Part shown: one piece after another, positions 1 through 7,934 of the stretch
How positions within the stretch are numbered: position 1 is the first letter of the stretch
Layout of the letters: every line of letters begins with the position of its first letter
The notes under the pieces: model-generated
Told to the model about the DNA's origin: nothing
Seen by the model: only the letters and a program-made list of their open reading frames with translations
Databases searched by the model: none
Made by a program: the position numbers and the translations under genes
DNA from: DASZUK01 sp035547695
Lineage (GTDB): Bacteria; Actinomycetota; Acidimicrobiia; Acidimicrobiales; RAAP-2
DNA length: 64,000 bases
Direction of reading: 5' to 3'
Assembly (NCBI GenBank): GCA_035547695.1
Contig: DASZUK010000003.1
Coordinates: 34,388 to 98,387, forward strand

Positions 1-1698
1 ACCGCCCTGTCCTACGCCGACGGGCTGGCCCGGGCTCTGCGCATCAGGGCCGGGCGGACCGGTGCGGCCGGTGCCGGTGCGGCCGGCGTCGGTGGGGCCG
101 GTACCGGTGGGGCCGGGGCCGGTGGGGCCGGGGCCGGTGGGGCTGCGGAGGGTGGGGCTGCGGAGGGTGGCCGGCACGTGGTGGCGGTGATCGGCGACGG
201 GGCCCTCACCGGCGGGCTGGCGTACGAGGCGCTCAACAACATCGGGGCGTCGGGCAGCCGGGTGGTGGTGGTGGTCAACGACAACGGCCGGTCGTACTCC
301 CCCACCGTGTCCCGGCTGACCACCGCCCCCGGGGCCCCGAGCGGGGAGGGCAACACGGCCGGCGTCTTTGCCCCGTCGGGCGCCCACCGGGCACTCGACG
401 CCCACGCACTGGCGGAGCACGGGGTTGGGGCCCCGGGCGGGGAAGACAACGCAGTGGCGTTCTTCGGATCGTTGGGGCTGCGGTACTGCGGGCCGGTGGA
501 CGGGCACGACGTGGACGCCGTGGAGGAGGCGCTGCGGTGGGCGGCCCGGTGCCCGGGACCGGTGGTGGTGCACGTGCACACGGTGAAGGGCAAGGGGTAC
601 GGGCCGGCGGAGCAGGACCCGGAGAAGTGCCTGCACGACGTGGCCCCGTTCGACCCGGCCACCGGCTGCCCGCGGGCGGCGCGGCGGGGGGCCAGCTACA
701 CCGAGGCGTTCGGGACCGCCCTGGTGGCGGAGGCGGAGCGGCGGCCGGAGGTGGTGGCGGTGACGGCGGCCATGGCCGGTCCGACGGGCCTGCTGCCGTT
801 CGCCAGGCGGTTCCCGGACCGGTTCGTGGACGTGGGCATCGCGGAGCAGCACGCGGTGACGGCGGCGGCCGGGATGGCGATGGGGGGACTGCGGCCGGTG
901 GTGGCGATCTACTCCACCTTCCTCAACCGGGCATGGGACCAGTTGTACTACGACGTCGGCCTGCACCGGCTGCCGGTGGTGTTCTGCATCGACCGGGCCG
1001 GGGTGACCGGGGACGACGGGCCCAGCCACCACGGCCTGCTGGACCTGGCCCTGCTGACCAAGATCCCGGGGATGACGGTGCTGGTGCCGTCGTCGTACGA
1101 GGACGTGCCGGTGATGCTGGCCCAGGCCCTGGAGATCACGGACGGGCCGGTGGCCATCCGGTGGCCGAAGACGGAGGCTCGCGTCGGGGGGGCGCCGGGG
1201 CGTGGGCTGACCAGCCGGCTGCTGCGGGCCGCCGGTGCCGACGATGCCGGCCTGGGCAGTGCCGGCCTAGGCAGTGCCGGCCTAGGTGGGGCCACCGGGT
1301 CGGCGGCGGCCGGGCGGCGGGTGTGCGTGCTGGCGGTCGGCAAGATGGTGCCAGCCTGTCAGGAGGCGGCGGAGTTGCTGGCGGTGCACGGGGTGGAGGC
1401 CACGGTGTGGGACGTGCGGGTGGCCAGCCCGTTGGACCGGGTGATGCTGGCCGACGCTGCCGGCCACGACCTGGTGGTGACGGCCGAGGACGGGGTGGCC
1501 GAAGGCGGGGTGGGCACCAAGGCGGCGGCGGTGCTGCGGCAGGTGGCCGGTGACGTCGGGTTGCCGGTGCCGCCGGTGGTGAACTGCGGGCTGCCGCTGG
1601 CGTACCTTTCCCACGGGAAGGCCGGCGACATCCTGGCCGCCCACGGCCTGGACGGGCCCGGCCTGGCCCGGACGGTGCTCGACGCCCTGGACTGCTGA
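1..1698 (+). CDS. dxs: 1-deoxy-D-xylulose-5-phosphate synthase, 5'-truncated by window edge
   Basis: Thiamine-diphosphate enzyme joining pyruvate and glyceraldehyde 3-phosphate in the first step of the non-mevalonate isoprenoid pathway. The frame is open from base 1, so the true start lies upstream. Visible in order: the end of the N-terminal ThDP domain (GDGALTGG...NN cofactor motif, then NDNGRSYSPT), the pyrimidine-binding domain with GIAEQHAVT and YSTFLNRAWDQ, DRAGVTGDDGPSHHG, and the C-terminal transketolase domain. About 40 Gly/Ala-rich residues sit just before the GDG motif, where homologues have a loop of a few residues. A second repeat (AGLGS units) lies in the linker before the C-terminal domain. 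It ends at TGA 1696-1698. The family assignment is very secure. Confidence 0.95.
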   Translation, partial: TALSYADGLARALRIRAGRTGAAGAGAAGVGGAGTGGAGAGGAGAGGAAEGGAAEGGRHVVAVIGDGALTGGLAYEALNNIGASGSRVVVVVNDNGRSYSPTVSRLTTAPGAPSGEGNTAGVFAPSGAHRALDAHALAEHGVGAPGGEDNAVAFFGSLGLRYCGPVDGHDVDAVEEALRWAARCPGPVVVHVHTVKGKGYGPAEQDPEKCLHDVAPFDPATGCPRAARRGASYTEAFGTALVAEAERRPEVVAVTAAMAGPTGLLPFARRFPDRFVDVGIAEQHAVTAAAGMAMGGLRPVVAIYSTFLNRAWDQLYYDVGLHRLPVVFCIDRAGVTGDDGPSHHGLLDLALLTKIPGMTVLVPSSYEDVPVMLAQALEITDGPVAIRWPKTEARVGGAPGRGLTSRLLRAAGADDAGLGSAGLGSAGLGGATGSAAAGRRVCVLAVGKMVPACQEAAELLAVHGVEATVWDVRVASPLDRVMLADAAGHDLVVTAEDGVAEGGVGTKAAAVLRQVAGDVGLPVPPVVNCGLPLAYLSHGKAGDILAAHGLDGPGLARTVLDALDC

Positions 1699-1753
1699 GC
1701 CCGGACGTTCCAAGCGCCCTGGCTGCAGGGATCGCTCGGACTGCTGAGACATA

Positions 1754-1784
1754 GGGCAATGCTGAGATCCGCCAAGACGGCACC
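1754..1784 (+). repeat. Island repeat copy 1 (divergent)
   Basis: Divergent member of the short repeat family that recurs through the 1.7-11 kb island. It has the TGAGATC core followed by a CCGCCAAGACGGCACC-like tail, closest to the copy at 10061. It lies in the 219-base gap between dxs and the PIN-like gene, at the left edge of the low-G+C island. Membership is weaker than for the other copies because the GCCA-TACCGA half is not clear. Confidence 0.45.
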
Positions 1785-1917
1785 CTACGAGAGCTCATCC
1801 ACCTTCGGAAGGACGCAACCCGCAGAAGAACGGCCTACCGACACTGTGCGCCTCAGCACACTGGAGCCGAACATTCGTTCGATTCGATATCATTGGAGCT
1901 GAGGAGGACAGTCCCCG

Positions 1918-3214
1918 ATGGCGAAGAACCGAACGCTGAACTTCTTCTCTTCGGATGATCGGCTCGACGGGACGGAGCCGCTCCCAAAGTCGGCCGACGA
2001 CGACCCGACTTTCGTGAAGCGGTTGAGTTTCATGGCGCACACCGGCGGTGACCTGCGGACGCTCGCAGAGACGATCGCCTCAATCCCCTCCAACGTAGCG
2101 ATCTTCCTCGACAACAACATCTGGGACCTATCACTCGGATCGGACCTCTGGCCCGCCCTGCTCGGTCGAGAACGGGGGGTCTACGTAGTACCCGGCGTTC
2201 GCATTGAGCTGGAGCCATGGCGGAAGAGGAACCCGTCATTTATTGGTTCCAAGGCCGTACAGGAGAAGCGGTCTCCGTTGGAGTTTCTCGACCTACCATC
2301 CGAGGGGTCCGAACAGAAGGCGCTCATCTACTACACGTCACTATTGCTGCAACGACGTCACGCGTTCAAGTACTACGCCGCGAACTTTGAACGGATTGAA
2401 GGCCGAACTCCAACCCTGGCCGAAGTCGTTGAAGGCGTACAGAAGACGTACGGACAACGGGCGCTTCTCTTGGCCTACAAGAACGGTAGGGCCGTGATCC
2501 CTGACAGGCGGGCAACTGACGAGTACCTCGTGTGCGCAGCGGCCATCCATGGGCTCAAAACTGGCGACCCAACGATTGTTCTCACCAAGGACAGGGACGT
2601 CCTCGAGCAGTTCTATAAATTGTGGTGGTTCTTGGACACCCAGTATCGGTCGATGTTGATGGCCGACGCCTACGCTGCCGATCCCTTGAGGTATCCCCAC
2701 CTGCCGATCCCTCGGACCATGGTGACGAGCGGCCAGTTTAGCTTCGACGCAGACGGGTTCCTTCTCGACTTCGGTAACCGTCGGATGAACGGATTCCTCC
2801 CGAAACGCCACAGCTTCGTCTCGCAAGAGTGCTGGTTGTTGGAGAGCAACAGCGTTGCCCAACTCGTGTTTGGTGCGGAGCGCGAAATGGAGCGGCTCTG
2901 GGACACCAAGGGGTCGACTGGGGGACTCGTCTCAAACCAGCTTGGCGGTAGAAACCTCCACTCATACTTGGGCGCAACGATGCTTGAGCAAGTAACCCTC
3001 ACCTTGTCGCGAATTGCGCTGCAGTCGTCCGCGACCAGACGCTTGATGTGGGGGAGTCAGTGTCGATCGCACTGCTCGACATCACTTACGCCCTCTTCAG
3101 CAATGAACGATTCACTCGTCTCACGCGAGATCAGCGAGCGAGTACTTCGTCAAGGTTGTGGACGCCGAAGTCTGCGTTACGAAACAACAGCGTTTGCGGA
3201 GCCCCAGCTCCTGA
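1918..3214 (+). pseudogene. PIN-like domain protein with two single-base frameshifts
   Basis: A PIN-like nuclease fold is suggested by spaced acidic residues: D65 and D70 in FLDNNIWD, E97 after a beta strand, D201/E202 at the start of a helix, and D225/D227 in VLTKDRD. Together these resemble a PIN metal site. It starts at ATG 1918, after a GAGGAGGAC ribosome-binding site. The uninterrupted frame runs on to 3228 but turns implausible after about residue 360. Sensible protein continues in frame 3 from about 3003 (LVANCAAVVRDQ, then ALLDITYALFSNERF) and then in frame 2 from about 3125 (SASEYFVKVVDAEVCVTK), ending at TGA 3212-3214. Both shifts equal one missing base. The role is unknown; position next to a nuclease-like gene suggests a toxin or defence effector. 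The frameshifts could be decay or assembly errors. Confidence 0.6.
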
Positions 3215-3234
3215 CGGCTTGCTACTGACCAATA

Positions 3235-3260
3235 GCCAGGGGTTACCGAACCTTGACACT
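3235..3260 (+). repeat. Island repeat copy 2
   Basis: Clear copy of the island repeat: GCCAGGGG, then TTACCGAA, then CTTGACAC. It sits just after the PIN-like gene and before the convergent DUF6615-like gene. It has the same orientation as the other copies. Confidence 0.75.
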
Positions 3261-3334
3261 AGCTGGGAACGCCCCATTCGGGACTCAATTCTCGTCCCCG
3301 GCCTTGTCAAGGGCTGCCGGCCGTCGATCATTCA

Positions 3335-4306
3335 TCAACAGCGGATGGCGACGATGCCGCCCACATAATTTGTCACTGAGGTGGGAGGGGGTCGGCCAGC
3401 GAGCATGTCCTGGACGTAGGACGGGAGCTCGCTGCGAAGGCCGCGCAGGACGTGTTGAAAGTACGGAACACCAAAGTGAGCAGAGTCGAGTGGCAAGTCG
3501 TCGAACACAGCAGCAGTATCAACTCTGCCGCGCTCTGCGACATCGAGCGAAAACATGCCACTTCGGGCCTCCGACACCGTCTTGAAGATCATCTGCGCAA
3601 TACGCCTAGCACCGCTCTGCCTTTCGAGTAGGAAAGCCCGCAGTTCGCTCGTGGTATCGCGCAGATTCAGATCGCGTATTGGCCCAAGAGCAGCGCTCGT
3701 GTCTGCGAGATCCTCCAGGGGGATCGACGAGTTCAGTACGGTCGCGGCGCCATCTCGAGGGGTGAAACTGTATTGGGCTAGTAGAGCGGCCAGTACCGAT
3801 ACCGTCGCCTTCCGGGCATGTTCTAGAGCCGTCGGATCCGAAATGTGGGACGTGTAGCTGGCACGGTAGTCAACACTGCCCATGTAGACGACGTAGGCGG
3901 CCGGGACGGAGAACCGGTCGGCGGTGCTGAGGAGCGCGCGCATCTGGTCGCCTCTCTTGGCCTGGAAGTCGAGTGACCAGTCCGGCCCTCTACAGAACAG
4001 CCGTTTGGCCTGAACCAGCATCCCGAAGCATTCGCCATCGTGGTCAATCCACCACCACAGCCAGTCAGCACCGACCGCTGCCTCTTGGTGGCGGGTGAAA
4101 TCGGCATACGTCACGTACGGCCGCGCAGCTTGCCACACCAACTCAGAGATGGTCTCTTCGCGCCACGAGCTGCCGTCGCGCTCACAACCAATCATGTGAT
4201 GCTCAGCACGCTTGCGCGCCCGAACGAAAGCAGCATGAAGGTCGACTCCGGATGCGGCGCCCGTCATGCCGCCGATCATCGCACGGTGTGTCCCGACCGA
4301 CCGCAC
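3335..4306 (-). CDS. DUF6615-like protein, probable PD-(D/E)XK-type nuclease
   Basis: A 323-residue protein that I match by pattern to the DUF6615 family. E50/E51, then HQEA (E75), GADW (D81) and VQAKR (Q99, K101) give an E...D...QxK arrangement like the Mrr branch of the PD-(D/E)XK restriction-nuclease superfamily. The QAK variant is typical of that branch. Nuclease activity is inference; no DNA-binding domain is obvious in the C-terminal half. ATGs at codons 10 and 14 are alternative starts. The gene is convergent with the PIN-like gene and flanked by island repeats at 3235 and 4443, so it looks like its own module. Base composition is lower in G+C than the core genes, suggesting acquisition. 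Confidence 0.65.
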   Translation of the reverse strand: MRSVGTHRAMIGGMTGAASGVDLHAAFVRARKRAEHHMIGCERDGSSWREETISELVWQAARPYVTYADFTRHQEAAVGADWLWWWIDHDGECFGMLVQAKRLFCRGPDWSLDFQAKRGDQMRALLSTADRFSVPAAYVVYMGSVDYRASYTSHISDPTALEHARKATVSVLAALLAQYSFTPRDGAATVLNSSIPLEDLADTSAALGPIRDLNLRDTTSELRAFLLERQSGARRIAQMIFKTVSEARSGMFSLDVAERGRVDTAAVFDDLPLDSAHFGVPYFQHVLRGLRSELPSYVQDMLAGRPPPTSVTNYVGGIVAIRC

Positions 4307-4323
4307 ACGAGAAAATCACACCC

Positions 4324-4392
4324 ATGGCCCAGGACCAGTCTGTCCTGTTCGAACTGATCGACGCCTTCCCTCCGGTAGGGGGCTTACTCTGA
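4324..4392 (+). pseudogene. Possible transposase N-terminal remnant (IS256-like)
   Basis: A 22-codon open frame starting MAQDQSVLFELIDAF and stopping at TGA 4390. The beginning resembles the first residues of actinobacterial IS256-type transposases, and nothing homologous follows. If correct, it is the stub of a deleted insertion sequence just before the repeat at 4420-4480. The match is short and from memory, so confidence is low. Confidence 0.25.
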
Positions 4393-4419
4393 TCTGAGAT
4401 CCAGCGTGCCTGGTCTTAA

Positions 4420-4480
4420 CTGGACTTTGATATCCGCCAAAGGCCAGGGGCTACTGAATGTTGACATCTGACAGGACGGC
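4420..4480 (+). repeat. Island repeat copy 3, apparently two adjacent units
   Basis: The right-hand unit (4443-4480) reads GCCAGGGG, CTACTGAA, TGTTGACATC. The left-hand unit (4420-4440) matches only the TTGATATCCGCCAA part. Together they form a tandem pair upstream of the zeta-type kinase. The TTGACA resembles a -35 box, but no good -10 is seen 16-18 bases downstream. Confidence 0.65.
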
Positions 4481-4541
4481 CCGCTGCCGTAGCTCCCGGC
4501 TAAGATCAAGGCTCGCACCTACCGGTTACGATCATCGAGTC

Positions 4542-5204
4542 GTGGCGTCGCCCGAAGCGCTGATCCTGGCTGGGCCCAACGGTGCGGGAAAGACCACGTC
4601 GAGTGTCCTCCTCGTGCCGCCGGGGACTCGGTTCTTGAACGCCGACCTCATCGTCGAGCAACTGCTCGAGGCCGGCACCTCACCTCGTGGCATCGATATC
4701 GCCGCTGGCCGGGTTTTGTTGGCGGAACTCCGTGCGGTGGTGGCGGGCGGCAGTTCGTTCTGCATCGAGACGAATCTGGCCGATCGGGGCCTCGCTCGCC
4801 GGGTCGCCGAATGGCGTAGCCGGGGGTACGTGGTCCGTCTGGTGTTCACCGCCCTGGACAGCCCCGACCTTGCGGTCGCCCGAGTGGCTACCCGTGCCGC
4901 CTCCGGCGGTCACGACGTACCGGTAGCGACCGTGCAGCGGCGGTGGTCAGCGGGTCTCCGAGCCCTCTTCGACCTGTACCTGCCCCTCGTCGACCATTGG
5001 ATCGTCTTTGACAGCAGCAACGGTCCGATCCATCCGGTGGCCCTCGGCGGCCGCCCACCGACCATTCGTTGGGTCTTCGACAGGTCCCGGTGGCAGAGGC
5101 TTGTTGCTCTCGCCCGAGAGGCTGGTGCCTCAGCCGTGGGAGACGACGGTGAGATCTTCGACCCCGTGGCCCCGATCGACGACGACGGGCAGCCCGAGCG
5201 CTAG
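4542..5204 (+). CDS. Zeta-toxin-like P-loop kinase
   Basis: Small P-loop kinase of the zeta-toxin/COG4185 type. Family members phosphorylate small substrates such as UDP-N-acetylglucosamine and act as toxins. Counting from GTG 4542, the Walker A motif GPNGAGKTT is at about residues 11-19. An ETNLAD segment corresponds to the family's substrate-side ETTL region, and an R...GGHDVP...RRW helix carries the conserved basic residues. I prefer GTG 4542 because Walker A then begins about ten residues in, as in relatives; the upstream extension to 4458 is low quality and overlaps the island repeat. The 3' end overlaps a convergent 60-codon ORF by 75 bases. Confidence 0.78.
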   Translation: MASPEALILAGPNGAGKTTSSVLLVPPGTRFLNADLIVEQLLEAGTSPRGIDIAAGRVLLAELRAVVAGGSSFCIETNLADRGLARRVAEWRSRGYVVRLVFTALDSPDLAVARVATRAASGGHDVPVATVQRRWSAGLRALFDLYLPLVDHWIVFDSSNGPIHPVALGGRPPTIRWVFDRSRWQRLVALAREAGASAVGDDGEIFDPVAPIDDDGQPER

Positions 5205-5312
5205 ACGGCGGGCGATCTCCTGATCGGCGGCGGATTCCATCTTCGCCACGATGTCGCCGAACACCGGAGAGATCCAGCCGTGGTCAACGATCGCCCGCTT
5301 GGTCTCCTTCAC
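5130..5312 (-). CDS. Small ORF, possible antitoxin partner of the zeta-type kinase
   Basis: A 60-residue ORF with a helical AKMESAADQEIARRLALG stretch followed by a PVVVDRGHGVEDL strand. This resembles small proteins often found beside COG4185 zeta-like kinases, which have a helix, then G-x-P-V/I-V and a charged end. Here it lies on the opposite strand and overlaps the kinase 3' end tail to tail. That is unusual for an antitoxin gene, so it could be a chance ORF. No motif proves function. Confidence 0.4.
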   Translation of the reverse strand: MKETKRAIVDHGWISPVFGDIVAKMESAADQEIARRLALGLPVVVDRGHGVEDLTVVSHG

Positions 5313-5478
5313 GTAGAAAATCCTATCCGTCTGTCCGAGCGGCGCAGCAGTCCCGCTCTACCACACGCCGAGGGCATCCCAAGCCCCCGAGGCACCGCCC
5401 AGACCGCCTGGTACGGGCGACGGCGTAGCGAAAGGGCAGGTAGAGGTACTCTTTTGATCAATATCGCTACCAATTAGG

Positions 5479-5525
5479 AGCCAGGGGCTACCGAATCTTG
5501 ACATCGGTGGCGACCGCCCACCGCC
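5479..5525 (+). repeat. Island repeat copy 4
   Basis: Extended copy: GAGCCAGGGG, CTACCGAA, TCTTGACATC, followed by a GCGACCGCCCACC tail. The copy at 10061 shares that tail, so the unit is at least about 45 bases. It separates the kinase module from the next one. Confidence 0.75.
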
Positions 5526-5535
5526 AAACGGCCGC

Positions 5536-6216
5536 TCAGCGGATGGCACCCAACTCCTGGACTGCCTGATCCAGTGGCCGCTGGGCGAGACGTCGAGCAC
5601 CGTCCTCTCGCGGAAGGCTCCGGATGTAGGCGACCACGTCACGAACGACGCCAGCCGCTGTTCCACTGCTTCCCTGCCCCAAAGCAGACAGAGCCGATCT
5701 CGCTTGCTGGCGGACCGCGTCGTCAAGTCCTGGCTCGACCGTCACCGACAGGAGGAACCCGGTGACGATGTCCTCGGCGGTCTCAGGTGGCAGGTTGAAG
5801 GGGTCGTTCGCAGGATCGGTGGGTGCAGCGATCTCGAAATCGCCGAGCCTCGCCAGCTGGGCGCGGCGGAAGGCGAACGCCCGCTGATAGATCCATGAGG
5901 TGAGACCCGTGAAGTAATCACCGAGGTACCAACCTGGGTTGCTCAACAACCAGAGATAGCCAGATGCCCGACCTTCCGGTCGATCCTGGGCAGTGATCCT
6001 GACGACGACCGGGACAGTGCGCTTCGACGCCATGAATCCCCAAAAGCGATATGACGCTCGCGATCCGAACTCAAGTTCGGCGTAGCTGCGACGCCAGGTT
6101 CTCAGACGGCCTCGATCTTCGAGCAGAAGCGAGGTCGCCTGCGAGACGAACGCTTGGGCAGAGCCCTCGACGTCGGCAACCCACCGCTCCTGATGCCATC
6201 CGAAGAGGTCGGGCAT
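5536..6216 (-). CDS. Hypothetical protein, accessory island
   Basis: A 226-residue protein I cannot assign. It has aromatic-rich segments (YLWLLSNPGWYLGDYF), no signal peptide, no clear membrane segment and no recognised catalytic motif. The C-terminal third is helical and charged. Amino-acid composition and the island-like base composition favour a real gene, with the start at ATG 6216. It is divergent from the toxin gene at 6379, with about 160 bases between them, and its stop lies just after the repeat at 5479-5525. It may be the main cargo of this module. Confidence 0.55.
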   Translation of the reverse strand: MPDLFGWHQERWVADVEGSAQAFVSQATSLLLEDRGRLRTWRRSYAELEFGSRASYRFWGFMASKRTVPVVVRITAQDRPEGRASGYLWLLSNPGWYLGDYFTGLTSWIYQRAFAFRRAQLARLGDFEIAAPTDPANDPFNLPPETAEDIVTGFLLSVTVEPGLDDAVRQQARSALSALGQGSSGTAAGVVRDVVAYIRSLPREDGARRLAQRPLDQAVQELGAIR

Positions 6217-6378
6217 GAGGAGAACTTAGGTGCGGACCAGCAATGTCGCCACCCATTGACCGGGCAGGATGAACCTCCTTGTCGCTGGGCAGCAGGTATC
6301 CATGCCTCGGACAGCCCGTCGGCGGCAAGACGGGACGGGCCATGGCACTTTCGTATTACACTAACCAGGTGGAGGTAC

Positions 6379-6603
6379 GTGTCGGCTCGCAAGCACGGCG
6401 TAGCCGACGCGGACATGCTGCACGCCGTTGACCATGCGCTCGCCATCGAAGATGCCGGAGAGGAGCCGGATCGCTGGTTGGTCATCGGTCCCGACCGGGC
6501 AGGAAATCTCTTAGAAGTCGTCGTGATGATGACGGCCGAGGGGCAACAGCTTGCCATCCACGCCATGCCTATGCGAACCAAGTTCCGAAGGTTGTTCCCA
6601 TGA
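6379..6603 (+). CDS. Toxin-like protein of a toxin/RHH-antitoxin pair
   Basis: A 74-residue protein beginning VSARKHGVADADMLHAV, with a WLVIGPDRAGNLLEV core and an ending in HAMPMRTKFRRL. This pattern recurs in small toxin-like proteins encoded immediately upstream of ribbon-helix-helix antitoxins, akin in size to BrnT/RelE-type RNases. The mechanism is inferred. I chose GTG 6379, which follows a GGAGG only three bases upstream. The longer frame from 6154 runs through the promoter and the neighbour's 5' end and looks non-coding. The stop overlaps the antitoxin start as ATGA, implying translational coupling. Confidence 0.68.
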   Translation: MSARKHGVADADMLHAVDHALAIEDAGEEPDRWLVIGPDRAGNLLEVVVMMTAEGQQLAIHAMPMRTKFRRLFP

Positions 6604-6887
6604 CTGAATCTCGTATCGTCGGCCATACCGCATCTGGGCGACCTATTACCGACGACGACGTACAGGCTCTCGTGGCCGAGGCCGAGGCCGGTTACGACGT
6701 GGACGCGTTGATCGCCCGCCGAGGGAAAAGGGGCCGCCCCACGCTCGGCTCGTCGCCGGCCAGCGTCGAGTCTGTCCGGCTCGACCCCGAGTTGCGTGCG
6801 CAGTTAGTCGAACGGGCGGAGGAAACAGGAACGACGCCCTCGGAGGTTATCCGCGAGGCGCTTCGACGGTTCCTCCGGGCAAGCTAA
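6600..6887 (+). CDS. Ribbon-helix-helix (CopG-like) antitoxin
   Basis: A 95-residue protein whose last 40 residues form a ribbon-helix-helix DNA-binding motif: SVRLDPELRAQLVERA, then TTPSEVIREALRRFL. The N-terminal part, with ASGRPITDDDVQALVAEAEAGYD, is typical of antitoxins that wrap the cognate toxin. Start ATG 6600 overlaps the toxin stop by four bases. By family behaviour it should neutralise the upstream toxin and repress the operon. No clear palindromic operator is visible upstream of 6379. Confidence 0.82.
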   Translation: MTESRIVGHTASGRPITDDDVQALVAEAEAGYDVDALIARRGKRGRPTLGSSPASVESVRLDPELRAQLVERAEETGTTPSEVIREALRRFLRAS

Positions 6888-7017
6888 CGGCCGCCGCAGA
6901 GGCCGCCGCACCGGACGCATAGCCGACCTGTCGGCTGAGGCGTCTCGACTGATGGCATCGTCGTCCGGTCGGACGCCACCGGTGGAAGCTGCACATCGGA
7001 CCCAGATACCGTTGAGC

Positions 7018-7620
7018 GTGGTCACGACCCCGTTCGAGGTCATCTCCGAGATCGGGCCGCCATGAAGCCCGACCTCACCCGGGTGCGACCCCAGGTGGGT
7101 GTGCTGGCTCCGGTCACGGACGCCTTCTTGATCCCCGACAACCACTTGGGTCGAGCCACGGTGTCGAGCGTGGCGGTCGCCCACGAGGTGGCCACCATGG
7201 AGGTACAGGCGATCGCCTGCCTGAACAGCCGGGACCGGGATCGGCTCGGCTTCCGCCGGACCCGTTGACTGCCGCCGCCTACGGCGTCGACCGGTTCTTG
7301 TGTGTCTTCGGCGACCAGCTGGAGTCGGGTGGACGGTTGAACGACCTCAACGTCCGAGGGATGTTGGACGAGCTCTACGCGTTCGGCAGTTCGGCGACTC
7401 CGGCCACGCACCGTTCACCGTCGGTGTCACCAGCCGACTGGCCGCCCTTCCGGCGTGGAAGCGGGAGGCGGACTTTCTCCTGGTGCAGGCGTCGTTCTGG
7501 CGAAAGTCCGTGAGCTTCGACAAGCTTCGACGGCAAAGTATACGCCGGGGTCCTCGTCGTGGCCAGCGTCGACATGGCCAAGACGTTGGCCGAAGCGACG
7601 AATCAGATCGAGTCGTCTAG
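7018..7620 (+). pseudogene. Decayed methylenetetrahydrofolate reductase-like gene
   Basis: Pieces of one MTHFR-type TIM-barrel protein lie in order but in changing frames: VVTTPFEVISEIGPP (frame 1, 7018), VRPQVGVLAPVTDAFLIPDN (frame 3, from about 7062), LTAAAYGVDRFLCVFGDQ (frame 2, from about 7265), LPAWKREADFLLVQ (frame 1, from about 7300), then YAGVLVVASVDMAKTLAEAT (frame 2, 7541). These match the family's substrate-loop, LTGD-like, ADF...Q and AGIL...S segments. Three of the four shifts equal a single missing base. The gene is inactive as written. It lies in the module between repeats 5479 and 7856. Confidence 0.65.
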
Positions 7621-7806
7621 ACCAAACTCCACCACTCCGTCGGAAGGTTGGTCGGTTTCGCGTCCAGGATGCTCGAACATCTGATTGCGGACCCAGATGG
7701 TGGCTTCAAACCCTCCGACGTCGAAGCCGGTAATCGAACGCGGGTCGTCAGCCACGTCATAGATCCTCATCCGAACCCACGCGACGCACGTCCGAGTGTC
7801 GCACAC
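7603..7806 (-). CDS. Small hypothetical ORF, possibly a gene fragment
   Basis: A 67-codon ORF from GTG 7806 containing VRMRIYDVADDPRSITGFDVGGFEATIWV and ending DGVVEFGLDDSI. The sequence reads like the compact beta-rich C-terminal part of a protein, and an in-frame stop lies not far upstream, so a truncated gene is possible. It overlaps the tail of the decayed reductase by a few bases. I do not recognise a family. Confidence 0.38.
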   Translation of the reverse strand: MCDTRTCVAWVRMRIYDVADDPRSITGFDVGGFEATIWVRNQMFEHPGRETDQPSDGVVEFGLDDSI

Positions 7807-7855
7807 ACTGCCGAGAACGCTCGGCGAGCCGGCACCCTGTCGCTACTGGTCAGAA

Positions 7856-7891
7856 GCCACTCTTTGCCGGATCTTGACGTCCGCCAACCGC
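7856..7891 (+). repeat. Island repeat copy 5
   Basis: GCCACTCT, TTGCCGGA, TCTTGACGTCCGCCAA. It shares the ACTCTTT variant with the copies at 10061 and 11016, and the CCGCCAA tail with 1754 and 4420. It lies 43 bases left of the IS30 element. Confidence 0.72.
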
Positions 7892-7934
7892 ACCCGCCGG
7901 ATCGGAGAATGGCTGTGACCAGCGACGGGCGAAT

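Noticed and set aside
4461..4470. TTGACA in the repeats as a sigma-70 -35 promoter element
   Set aside because: No reasonable -10 hexamer follows at 16-18 bases in several copies, and the conserved block extends well beyond a -35 box.
6154..6378. N-terminal extension of the toxin gene
   Set aside because: The extra 75 codons overlap the divergent gene's 5' end and the promoter region and look unlike protein; the family begins at about the VSARKHG segment.
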